Source: Prevotella sp. (GTDB taxonomy: Bacteria > Bacteroidota > Bacteroidia > Bacteroidales > Bacteroidaceae). Taken from it: DNA of 64,000 bases. Below the pieces are notes generated by a model, which was not told the origin of the DNA, searched no databases, and saw nothing but the letters and a program-made list of their open reading frames with translations. Below, in pieces: positions 42,903-50,999 of this stretch (position 1 is its first letter; each line of letters begins with the position of its first letter). The stretch covers positions 1-64,000 of the forward strand of contig JAFTGH010000020.1 in the NCBI GenBank assembly GCA_017458005.1. The letters run 5' to 3'. The translations under genes and the position numbers were made by a program.

Positions 42903-44183
42903 TTACTTCATTGTTGCTCCAAACCGCTTATTCCGATATGCCTCCCTGATTGATGACAGGCGGTTGACACCTCGGAAATCAGTCAGTTTATATAAATCAG
43001 TCACACCAGCCTTGTCTTTCTCCGTAAACCATACAGAGTCTTTCCTGATGAGGTCATCCACCAGATCCAGCAAACCATCATTATGTGTCGTAACAAGAAT
43101 CTGCGATTTTGAATAAGTCTTTAAATACTCAAATAAAATCTTCTCCAAGAGTTTGGGATGCTGTGAGGTTTCTATCTCATCAATAGGCAAAAAAGCATTG
43201 TTTGAAATGGCTTCAAACAACACCGTCTCTAATCCAAACGTCCGCAACGTTCCTGTTGACTCATCAACCCTATTCATCTGATAAGTCTCTTGCCCATTTT
43301 CATTCTCTACCGTATGCTCAAAACTGGTGTGCAGGAGCGAAATAGTTTTCTCTTTCTTGATTCTTTCCCGCTCTTCTTTTGGAATGCTTTCATCTGAAAT
43401 CCGGAACTTGACTTCTTCGTCCGATATATGCCTATCTACAACATCGGATGATATATTGGTGATATTGAAATCTGCTTCGTGCAAGAAGTTCACCAGATAC
43501 TGAGTCAATTCTTTATTTTTTGCCGTTTTCCGCTGTGCATAGTCCGTAAGATAGGTTGATGGGAATACCGCAGGCATGGTCTGTTCCTTCATCCAGTTCT
43601 TGGCAGCATCAATCAAAGGCAGACTTGCATTCACCTGATTACGTGCCACAAAGAATGAGAGATTCCTCAGGCAGTGACCATTGATCAGTTCTTTTGCAGA
43701 AGCACTGATTTTATCACCTTTGGGATTGATTTCAACTTCCGAATGTCCATCAACCAACTTCCTTTCAAACAACATAGTCGGCTGGGCACTCTTGTAATAG
43801 GAAAGTTTCTCCAGATAGACCTGATGTCTGTCTAATTCCAACTGATACCAATACTTCACATCGCCCACAAAGAATATCAGTTCAAAGCAGGATGGATTAT
43901 TAGGTGATGCTGCATCGAGTTTAAAAGGTACCACACCCGTTGCCTCGTCCATACTTTCAGGCTTATAACTCCAAAAGCGTGGGAGAAAGTCGAATGCATA
44001 TAGCAGATTAGACTTACCCGATGCATTATATCCATATAAGACAGCAAAGCGAAGTAGTCGTGTACTATCGTTGATTTTTACCACCTGACTATCTTCCGCA
44101 AACTTGTCATTTGAGGCAACAAAACTGAACGTCACTTCATCCTTGAAAGAAAGAACATTCTTTATTTTTAACTCCTGTATCAT
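42903..44183 (-). CDS. rloA: RloA/AbiLi-like AAA ATPase
   Basis: 426 residues, an OLD/ABC-type ATPase: Walker A YGYNASGKSN at about residue 52, the Walker B region FLPIDEIETSQHP and the switch His in LVTTHNDGLLD, with a helical insertion between. It pairs with RloB (three-base spacing) as in restriction-linked rloA-rloB and AbiL-like pairs, where the ATPase is thought to control the Toprim-like partner. It has its own -7 box (44207-44214). Confidence 0.85.
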   Translation of the reverse strand: MIQELKIKNVLSFKDEVTFSFVASNDKFAEDSQVVKINDSTRLLRFAVLYGYNASGKSNLLYAFDFLPRFWSYKPESMDEATGVVPFKLDAASPNNPSCFELIFFVGDVKYWYQLELDRHQVYLEKLSYYKSAQPTMLFERKLVDGHSEVEINPKGDKISASAKELINGHCLRNLSFFVARNQVNASLPLIDAAKNWMKEQTMPAVFPSTYLTDYAQRKTAKNKELTQYLVNFLHEADFNITNISSDVVDRHISDEEVKFRISDESIPKEERERIKKEKTISLLHTSFEHTVENENGQETYQMNRVDESTGTLRTFGLETVLFEAISNNAFLPIDEIETSQHPKLLEKILFEYLKTYSKSQILVTTHNDGLLDLVDDLIRKDSVWFTEKDKAGVTDLYKLTDFRGVNRLSSIREAYRNKRFGATMK

Positions 44184-44206
44184 AACTACATCTTTACAAT
44201 CTGCTG

Positions 44207-44214
44207 CAAATATA
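44207..44214 (-). promoter_or_regulatory. -7 box of rloA-rloB
   Basis: TATATTTG on the minus strand, about 25 bases before the rloA ATG. The region upstream is rich in TTGCAA motifs and palindromes. Confidence 0.5.
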
Positions 44215-44303
44215 CAGATAAAAATCAGATTTGCGACATTTTATTTCTAAAATCTGCAATATTTTTGCAATTTTTCAAAATAGAATGGAATTTTAGGCTA
44301 TAT

Positions 44304-44324
44304 TTTTGCAAACAGTTTGCAAAA
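44304..44324. repeat. TTTTGCAAAC palindrome upstream of rloA
   Basis: TTTTGCAAAC and GTTTGCAAAA flank a single A; a perfect 10-bp inverted repeat suited to a dimeric DNA-binding protein. Confidence 0.55.
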
Positions 44325-44363
44325 TCTAAGTGTATATAGTCTGCACGTTTATGAGGTATTGTC

Positions 44364-44395
44364 TAAGATTTGGAAATCGCGATTTCCAAATCTTA
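44364..44395. repeat. Perfect 32-bp palindrome between hsdS and rloA
   Basis: TAAGATTTGGAAATCG (44364-44379) is exactly complementary to the following 16 bases with no loop. No T-run follows in the leftward direction, so a protein-binding site fits better than a terminator. Confidence 0.7.
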
Positions 44396-44447
44396 TTATT
44401 TTAGCCATACGCTTTCATTATCATCTCGCAATTCATTTGATTCATAT

Positions 44448-45605
44448 TTATTGCCCCATCTTCGCCAAAAGCAAAGACTGTAATTCGGTTAGTTTTGAAA
44501 TTTCTTGTCTATTCAAACATATTCGTTCATATAGAGGCACCCACTCTTGCTTAACCTCTTCAAATTGTTTATTTGTAGGTATTGGCATAGGAAACTCCTC
44601 TATTTGTGCATTGCTGATATGTAGGATTGTTGTACCTGTGTTTACACGTGATACATAATCTACGAATTGCCCCATTCTAAGAGCCAAATAGATAAATACC
44701 TGCTTTTCGATGGCGCCTGTTCGTAGGCAAGCGACACGTTGAGCTAGCACCAAAGGCAGGTCATATTGATATACAAAAGACCAATTCTTTCCTACTTTTG
44801 AGCCATCCATACCAATAACGATGTCCCATGCGTCTAAGTAACATTTCTTTATGCGTTCTGTTATCTCTCCATTATATCTTTTCACAGTATCCCAACGAAG
44901 AGATTGCTCTGTTACATTTTCACCTCTTAACGCAATTATGCCATCATGCTCAGTATATTTTTCACCATCAAAAGGATAGCCTGATATGCATTTACAAACA
45001 TCTCCTAGCGTCCCCATTCTCCAACCTTCTGGCAGATTCCCTTTGTCGATGTTGTCAACGAACATTTTACGGTAGAGGGCTTGGGCGGTGGATTCGAGGT
45101 GACGAATCATTTGTTCGTTGAGACGAATACGGTTGGAGAGCGTTTCGTATTCTGATACGATTTCACGTTGGCGAGTGATGGAGGGGATGGGGAGTTGCAT
45201 ATTGCAAAATTCTTCCCATGTTAGACTGCCACGTACACCTCCAACAGCATAGAAACTGGCTTGACGGTCAAACTCTTTCCGAGAGAACCACATCATCAGA
45301 TATTGTGGTAGCAGAGCAGTCTTGTCTATTACCTCAAACATCGGGTAGGCAGGGGACATAATGGCTTCGTCTTCCTCAAACATGGCTACAGGCATCTTTC
45401 CGTCACGGCTTACCTGCATCAAACTACAAGCAAATTGTTCACGGCGAATCACCTTATAGTTAGAGAGATCCGTTCCAATGACATTTGCCACTGACGGAAT
45501 GAACTTCTTGTCAATCGTCAAGCCAACAAGTTTCGTAACCTTTAATTCCCGATTACGAACATTCACTTCTCTTATATAGTCACCTAAACGTTTGTATGCT
45601 GTCAT
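44448..45605 (-). CDS. hsdS: Type I restriction-modification specificity subunit
   Basis: 385 residues with two target-recognition domains (about 1-130 and 195-345) and two conserved helical spacers (PIPSITRQREIVSEYETLSNRI...; PIPTNKQFEEVKQEW). HsdS directs HsdM and HsdR to a bipartite DNA site. Here neither an intact hsdM nor hsdR is present, so it cannot form a complete system from this window alone. Its ATG overlaps the fic stop (ATGA), so it is translationally coupled to fic. Confidence 0.9.
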   Translation of the reverse strand: MTAYKRLGDYIREVNVRNRELKVTKLVGLTIDKKFIPSVANVIGTDLSNYKVIRREQFACSLMQVSRDGKMPVAMFEEDEAIMSPAYPMFEVIDKTALLPQYLMMWFSRKEFDRQASFYAVGGVRGSLTWEEFCNMQLPIPSITRQREIVSEYETLSNRIRLNEQMIRHLESTAQALYRKMFVDNIDKGNLPEGWRMGTLGDVCKCISGYPFDGEKYTEHDGIIALRGENVTEQSLRWDTVKRYNGEITERIKKCYLDAWDIVIGMDGSKVGKNWSFVYQYDLPLVLAQRVACLRTGAIEKQVFIYLALRMGQFVDYVSRVNTGTTILHISNAQIEEFPMPIPTNKQFEEVKQEWVPLYERICLNRQEISKLTELQSLLLAKMGQ

Positions 45606-46927
45606 CTGAATTCTATATCTTTTACAATTTCGTCGTAGTTCTGTCCTTTTACGTAACCACGCTTAACTTTATTGAAAGCAATCTCATCGAGAAGACCACG
45701 CTTCAGCAAGCCCACAATATCGCTTTTTGCCGTCGTAGGGGTCACCATAAACTTGTTTTGCAGATCTTTCACCGTGACAACTTCTTTCGGATTCTCCATA
45801 AACATGCGGATAATCTGAGCCTGACGCTCATTGATATTCCCAAGTTGCAGAAAAGTATTTGCAAGTATCTTTTCTTCTTGCTTCTTCTTGATATAGTTCT
45901 GCAACTGCTTAAAGGACTGATCCAGCACCTTAAGATTGTATGCAATGAAATAGCCCAAGTCGTTATAGTCCGCCTCCACATATTGGTAGGCTTTCTCATA
46001 CGATTTCTTAGAAGCAGCAATAACACGTGAAATAGAAAGATACTCCGTCAGCCAATAGCCTTGCTTCAGCATATACCAATAGAAAAGGGCTCGGGCTGTA
46101 CGTCCGTTTCCATCGACAAAAGGATGCATATAAGCCACCATGAAATGGATGATAATGCCACGTATGATAGGATGTACAAAAACACGTGCATTTGTTTCAT
46201 TGAAGTATCTGCATAGTTCTTTGAGGAATACAGGTAACTCTTTGTACGAAGGCGGCTGATGGACTACTTCATGAGTGATTCCATCTTCTACAACCACTTC
46301 ATCGTTTACACGAAGTCTGCCAGCATCTTGTGGATTTGCTAACGTGTTTTCTGTCATCAGGTGGTGAATGTGTAACACCAACTCTGGAGTAAGAGGGACA
46401 TGCTTATTCTCCACAATGAAACGAATGGTCTGATAGTTGTTGGCTATCATCTGCTGGGACTTATCTTTGGGAGTAATCTGTCTGCGCAGCATGTCTTTTG
46501 CCACTTTGCGAGTAGTGGCTGCTCCTTCCATCTGACTGGAGAAAATAGCCTCTTCCATCAGTGAACTCACCAGATAGCGCTCTCTGCTTTCACTCGGAAT
46601 AACCGAAGTGGTCTCCCATGAACCGCCAAAGTTCATATCAAACTCATGACAAAGCCGTTGCATCTTGTTAGTGAGTCCAAAATTCACATTATATTTATCC
46701 CATGCAAAAACAGTACACGATATTCTCGAAGCCTTTACACGCAACCATAGTTCTTGAGCGGAAGAACAAGCCTCTGGACGTTTCTTGTACTTGACAGTAT
46801 CCCAATATTCGTATTCGTCATTGATTCTGTCTATCAATGCACTCAACTTTTCATCAGGTCTTTTAGACTTGTCAAGCATCACGACAGCCAAGTCCTGATC
46901 TGTAATAACGGGAGACCTCTCTATCAT
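45602..46927 (-). CDS. fic: Fic domain AMP-transferase family protein with C-terminal winged helix
   Basis: 441 residues. The Fic core motif HPFVDGNGRTAR is complete, so adenylylation is possible. The inhibitory motif SSQMEG (S-x-x-x-E-G) lies N-terminal to it, marking a self-inhibited class II Fic protein. The C-terminus has a winged-helix segment (QIIRMFMENPKEVVTVKDLQ, KFMVTPTTAKSDIVGLLKRG). The gene is coupled to hsdS and is preceded by a 13-bp inverted repeat over its promoter, suggesting the wing autoregulates the operon. Confidence 0.9.
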   Translation of the reverse strand: MIERSPVITDQDLAVVMLDKSKRPDEKLSALIDRINDEYEYWDTVKYKKRPEACSSAQELWLRVKASRISCTVFAWDKYNVNFGLTNKMQRLCHEFDMNFGGSWETTSVIPSESRERYLVSSLMEEAIFSSQMEGAATTRKVAKDMLRRQITPKDKSQQMIANNYQTIRFIVENKHVPLTPELVLHIHHLMTENTLANPQDAGRLRVNDEVVVEDGITHEVVHQPPSYKELPVFLKELCRYFNETNARVFVHPIIRGIIIHFMVAYMHPFVDGNGRTARALFYWYMLKQGYWLTEYLSISRVIAASKKSYEKAYQYVEADYNDLGYFIAYNLKVLDQSFKQLQNYIKKKQEEKILANTFLQLGNINERQAQIIRMFMENPKEVVTVKDLQNKFMVTPTTAKSDIVGLLKRGLLDEIAFNKVKRGYVKGQNYDEIVKDIEFR

Positions 46928-46955
46928 AATTTCATATCATTATATGTTTCAGGTG

Positions 46956-47000
46956 CAAATATATGTAATTCTTTCCAATCTTGCAAGGATTGGAAAGAAT
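46956..47000 (-). promoter_or_regulatory. fic promoter overlapped by a 13-bp inverted-repeat operator
   Basis: -7 box TATATTTG (46956-46963, minus strand). ATTCTTTCCAATC (46968-46980) and GATTGGAAAGAAT (46988-47000) are perfect arms around TTGCAAG. A TTG in this loop lies 20 bases from the -7 box, so the -33 box is in the operator centre. A third half site ATTCTTTCCAA is at 47044-47054. Confidence 0.6.
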
Positions 47001-47057
47001 TTATGTAAATATATGAGTATATTTAAGAATTTATAACAATACGATTCTTTCCAAGAA

Positions 47058-48071
47058 TTACAGAGTGGTCGAGGACTGGAAAGCATCCATGATGACGGTA
47101 GGACGATGATTCTGGAAGGCACCTAAGCGATAATGTCTATCGGCTTCTGGAGCCCAATAGAAAACACCCTCACAATGACCACCCGTCTTGTTCCTTGCCG
47201 CATCGATGATGGCGGAAAGGATCTCTTTACCCTCAACAGGTTTTGCCGACTCCACACCTGTCTCCACTACCATCAGGGGCTTGTGGTATTTCTGCCACAG
47301 ACGATTGATATTCGCGGTAGCCTTCTCCACCGTCTCCTGCCATGTCTGTGTATGATGGTAGCGGATGTCCCAATAAGGATAGACACTCAAGCCAATCATA
47401 TCGTAATGGGCTTTATATTTACGAAGTCCGTCGAAGATAAAGTCGTAGCGATGAGGATCGAAGGCTCCGTCAAGATGGATGATGACCTGTGCCTGAGGAT
47501 ACACCTGTTTGACAGCATGATAACCTGCATCTGTCAGTCCTGCATACTGTCGCATATTCTCCTGAGCACGTCCCATGGGCCACAGAAAGCCATTGGTCGT
47601 CTCGTTGCCGACCTGTACCCAGCGTACCTCTACCCCAGCCTGTTTGATTGCCGTCAGCACCTCACGGGTATGGTCGGCAAGTGCCTGACACATCTGCTCA
47701 TAAGTCATGTCCTTCCATGCTGCCGGGATGTTTTGTTGTCCCGGATCAGCCCACCAGTCACTATAGTGGAAGTCTACCATGAGAGCCATCCCCCAGTCCT
47801 TGGCACGTAACGCCATTCGCACGACATCCTCCTTATTACAGAAGTTGCCATGCTCGGCAGGATTTACCCATACTCGGAGACGAACGGCATTCAGTCCCAG
47901 TTCACGCATCAAGGCGGTATTCTCACGAGGCTCTCCTTTCGCATTATACAACTGTACGCCACGAGCCTCCTGTTCCGTAGTGCCACTGATGTCCGCTCCC
48001 AACCAGAACGTTTGTGCCTTGCCTGCCAGACTCATGCAGAGACCTAAGAATAATATACTGTATCTTCTCAT
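47058..48071 (-). CDS. GH53 arabinogalactan endo-beta-1,4-galactanase
   Basis: 337 residues with a signal peptide ending AGKAQ. The TIM-barrel GH53 motifs are clear: LGADISGTTEQEA, NAVRLRVWVNP, acid/base Glu in VQVGNETTNGFLWP and nucleophile Glu in LMVVETGVESA. It cleaves beta-1,4-galactan in pectin side chains. The start is the ATG at 48069-48071; a TTG-initiated longer frame would include the TAACTTTG promoter box. The last codons form the right copy of the 80-bp repeat, so the 3' end may have been supplied by recombination. Confidence 0.93.
   Translation of the reverse strand: MRRYSILFLGLCMSLAGKAQTFWLGADISGTTEQEARGVQLYNAKGEPRENTALMRELGLNAVRLRVWVNPAEHGNFCNKEDVVRMALRAKDWGMALMVDFHYSDWWADPGQQNIPAAWKDMTYEQMCQALADHTREVLTAIKQAGVEVRWVQVGNETTNGFLWPMGRAQENMRQYAGLTDAGYHAVKQVYPQAQVIIHLDGAFDPHRYDFIFDGLRKYKAHYDMIGLSVYPYWDIRYHHTQTWQETVEKATANINRLWQKYHKPLMVVETGVESAKPVEGKEILSAIIDAARNKTGGHCEGVFYWAPEADRHYRLGAFQNHRPTVIMDAFQSSTTL
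47063..47142. repeat. 80-bp direct repeat, right copy
   Basis: Forms the end of the GH53 coding sequence (DRHYRLGAF to SSTTL). Differs from the left copy at three positions. The distance between copies is 5,061 bases. Confidence 0.85.
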
Positions 48072-48080
48072 ATCTGCTGC

Positions 48081-48088
48081 CAAAGTTA
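48081..48088 (-). promoter_or_regulatory. -7 box of the GH53 gene
   Basis: TAACTTTG on the minus strand, ten bases before the ATG at 48071. Confidence 0.5.
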
Positions 48089-48116
48089 CGAAAAGTCAAG
48101 CAAAAATCCAAAAAGA

Positions 48117-48152
48117 AAAGAGATCTTTCATCACGAAAGACCTCTTTTTAGT
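48117..48152. terminator. Bidirectional terminator between GH115 and GH53
   Basis: AAAGAGATCTTTC (48117-48129) pairs with GAAAGACCTCTTT (48135-48147) with one mismatch around a 5-nt loop, with T-rich tails in both directions. It separates the two glycosidase genes into independent units. Confidence 0.7.
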
Positions 48153-48294
48153 ATTTCCTTTAACAATCTTCTTACCTAAAAGTTATAACCCTAGTTATAG
48201 TCGTCCCCTTATTAGGGAAATCAAATCTAATGCAAAATTACACGGAATACGCAAATGTTCTGCATCATCATGTACAAATTATACGTTGATGCCC

Positions 48295-50826
48295 TTATTT
48301 TTGACCTGCATCAATCCGACATGGCGACTCGTCCATGAAGAGGTAGGAAGGCTGATAGCCTCCTGCATCAACCACTATTTTCTCGAAGACAATAGCAGGA
48401 TCTTTTGGACGTAGGGTCAGCGTATGAACATCACCGCCGCTAATGGGAAGTTCCACAACACTATCCACTACACGACGAGCCACAGTTGGATAATAGACAG
48501 AATAGATATTCTCCTTGTCCTCATTCAGGTTCTTGTTGAAATTGACAGTCACAGGCTCACTGCCATCCAGTGACACCTGATAGGTCAAGCCACCCTTGTT
48601 GAGATAGTCAAGGGTAGACTTCACCACCACATGCACTTTCACTTTCCCCTGTGTGGCATCAACAGTCTTGAATCGATAGGACAGGCTACCGCCCGTGACA
48701 TTCTCCGTATATGGCATCAACACCACGCCACTACGTGTACGTCCCATATCTGGAATGATGGTCCATGCAGTCTTCGCATTACTCTGCGCCTCATAGTAAT
48801 GCTCCGCCTCCATCGACACCACCTTGTTTGTCATGGCAAACACAAAGCCGCCGGCAGCAGGGGCTCCTGTCATGCGCTTCACCATCGGCATACGATCAGC
48901 GGGGAAGTCGTCGTTCCATGAGGTATAGCCGATGTGCTTCTGTGTCATCATGCCATTCCACTTGCCATGCGCTATCTTATGATTATAGTCGGCACAGAGG
49001 ATGGAGTCACGACGGAAAGCCTGTTCCACCCTGTCTGCCCACAGGTTACAATCGGGATTCCCTTCAGCATATAGTCTCTGGTTCATCGCCTGAGCGTAAT
49101 ACATCTGGTAGATATTAGACATTGCCTGGATGGGGAACAGAACCAGTTGCTGGTAAGCATCGTGATAACGCTCATCAAGGGTCAGATACTGTCGTAATGC
49201 CTCTGCCTCCAACCGCATAAAGTCAGCGGAAACCTGTCGCCACTCCCCTGTATGCACATTATAGGTCGTCGCATCCAACATCTCGGCAGTGATACGACCG
49301 TTCATCTTACAACTGAGATTCAACAGACGCGCTGCCTCCTGAGCCTGACTGTCACCAAACTGCTGCTGACAGAATGCGACAGTATGGTCAACAATATGTT
49401 GTGAGTCATACTGGTTGGGATTCCACGCCATATCCATGAAAAAGGTAATGGGATACTCCATCGGCTTCAAGTCGCCCACATTCAATATCCACATACGCTC
49501 TATGCCGTTGACATAGGCAAGGTGCAGTTGTTCCCACATATTCTGTGTTGGTGTCACATTCAACCATTTCGTATTACGGGGAGCACCCACATAGTCGACA
49601 TGGTAATAGAGTCCCCATCCTCCCGGATGCTGGCGCTCTTTCATATTAGGTACTCGACGCACGTTTCCCCAGTTGTCGTCACACAATAGCATGATGACAT
49701 CATCTGGCACTCGCATTCCTTTGTCGTAGTAGTCAAGCACCTCTTTATACAAAGCCCATACTTGGGTCGTCTCTTTTGCTTTCTTCCCTGTCACCTGAGA
49801 GATAATGCGACGCTGATTCTCCACCACACGCTGCAGGAGTTTGGTGTCAGCCTCCTCGCTCATCGCCTCGTCACCATCGCCACGCATACCAATCGTCACC
49901 ATGTCCTCAGTGCCTTTCATGCGCTCAATACCCTCACGGAAAAACTGGTCGAGTTTCTGCTGGTTCTTCTGATAGTTCCATGCTCCCCATTCCTGACGGT
50001 GACGGGCATACTCCTGATGGTTGCGTGCCATCGGCTCATGATGGGAGGTTCCCATGATGATACCCATATCATCTGCTGTCTTAAGATTCAAAGGGTCGTC
50101 AGCATAGAATGCCCACATCCACATGGCAGGCCACATCATATTACCACGCAGACGAAGAATCAATTCAAAGACTTTCTCATAGAAACGATGGTCGCCATAA
50201 TCCGTGCCAAAGGTGTTCTTCACCCAAGAGGTCAGACATGGAGCCTCATCATTGAGGAAAATGCCACGGAACTCAACGGCAGGTTCCCCATCTGTATATA
50301 CACCTTTATTAATATATATATGGTCATGATGCGCTACAGGCACGTCTGCCCAATAATACCATGGAGAGACACCCATCTGCTCTGAAAGTTCGTAAATGCC
50401 ATAAACAGTGCCACGACGGTCACTACCTGCGATGACTAGTTGACCATCTATGAGGGTAATGATGAATTTCTCTCGCTTGCCTTTCAACAGAGAGGCATCC
50501 AACTTCTTCTGTTTCACGAGTTGGTCGATAAGTGAGGATTTCCCGATTGTTCCTACCACGATTTTAGCATCAGAGGTCTTACTAACTGCGGCAGGAGTCC
50601 CTGTGACTCGCTCGAAATCCTTCGATAACGCCTCAACAGCGATTTCCACAGCCTTAGCATCTGACGTGTCATAGTTGATAGTAACGACACTATTCGTAAG
50701 CAAAACATCTCCTGATGTGAAATTGACAAAGCGAGAAGCCGCCATGCCTGTCATACTTAAGAATAATAATAAACCTGTCGTCGTTATCCGACAAACCTTT
50801 TGAAAAGTTAGCATCATTTGTTTCAT
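48295..50826 (-). CDS. GH115 alpha-glucuronidase-like glycoside hydrolase
   Basis: 843 residues with a signal peptide (about 1-29, ending GMAA). GH115 hallmarks: FRGIFLNDEAPCLTSW, LRLRGNMMWPAMWMWAF, GTSHHEPMARN, VTIGMRGDGDEAMSEE and LLCDDNWGNVRRVP. The family removes (4-O-methyl-)glucuronic acid from xylan or acts on related uronosyl polymers. A C-terminal beta-sandwich follows the helical region. Its own promoter precedes it. With GH53 next door it points to plant hemicellulose or pectin use, but there is no SusC/D pair. Confidence 0.9.
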   Translation of the reverse strand: MKQMMLTFQKVCRITTTGLLLFLSMTGMAASRFVNFTSGDVLLTNSVVTINYDTSDAKAVEIAVEALSKDFERVTGTPAAVSKTSDAKIVVGTIGKSSLIDQLVKQKKLDASLLKGKREKFIITLIDGQLVIAGSDRRGTVYGIYELSEQMGVSPWYYWADVPVAHHDHIYINKGVYTDGEPAVEFRGIFLNDEAPCLTSWVKNTFGTDYGDHRFYEKVFELILRLRGNMMWPAMWMWAFYADDPLNLKTADDMGIIMGTSHHEPMARNHQEYARHRQEWGAWNYQKNQQKLDQFFREGIERMKGTEDMVTIGMRGDGDEAMSEEADTKLLQRVVENQRRIISQVTGKKAKETTQVWALYKEVLDYYDKGMRVPDDVIMLLCDDNWGNVRRVPNMKERQHPGGWGLYYHVDYVGAPRNTKWLNVTPTQNMWEQLHLAYVNGIERMWILNVGDLKPMEYPITFFMDMAWNPNQYDSQHIVDHTVAFCQQQFGDSQAQEAARLLNLSCKMNGRITAEMLDATTYNVHTGEWRQVSADFMRLEAEALRQYLTLDERYHDAYQQLVLFPIQAMSNIYQMYYAQAMNQRLYAEGNPDCNLWADRVEQAFRRDSILCADYNHKIAHGKWNGMMTQKHIGYTSWNDDFPADRMPMVKRMTGAPAAGGFVFAMTNKVVSMEAEHYYEAQSNAKTAWTIIPDMGRTRSGVVLMPYTENVTGGSLSYRFKTVDATQGKVKVHVVVKSTLDYLNKGGLTYQVSLDGSEPVTVNFNKNLNEDKENIYSVYYPTVARRVVDSVVELPISGGDVHTLTLRPKDPAIVFEKIVVDAGGYQPSYLFMDESPCRIDAGQK

Positions 50827-50857
50827 AAGTTCTTTTTAGTTGTTGATATATGTTTTG

Positions 50858-50889
50858 CAAAGATAAGACTAAAACCCTAAAATAACAAA
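50858..50889 (-). promoter_or_regulatory. Promoter of the GH115 gene
   Basis: -7 TATCTTTG (50858-50865) and -33 TTTG (50886-50889) on the minus strand, 20 bases apart. Confidence 0.65.
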
Positions 50890-50947
50890 CAAAAAAGCAA
50901 AAAAATAAAGGTATGAGACAAAATGAAATACTTCTGAGACAAAAAAC

Positions 50948-50977
50948 AAAAATCCCCACAAGAAAAACTTGCGGGGA
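50948..50977 (-). terminator. ompA terminator
   Basis: Arms TCCCCACAAG (50953-50962) and CTTGCGGGGA (50968-50977), loop of five, followed leftward by a T-rich tract. It ends the leftward ompA transcript. Confidence 0.75.
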
Positions 50978-50999
50978 CTCTTCTATTGTTTATTCCAAA

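Noticed and set aside
44448..45605. Invertible hsdS shufflon
   Set aside because: Only one full hsdS is present. The nearby palindromes are outside the gene and no recombinase is seen; the 32-bp scar is too short to act as a cassette.
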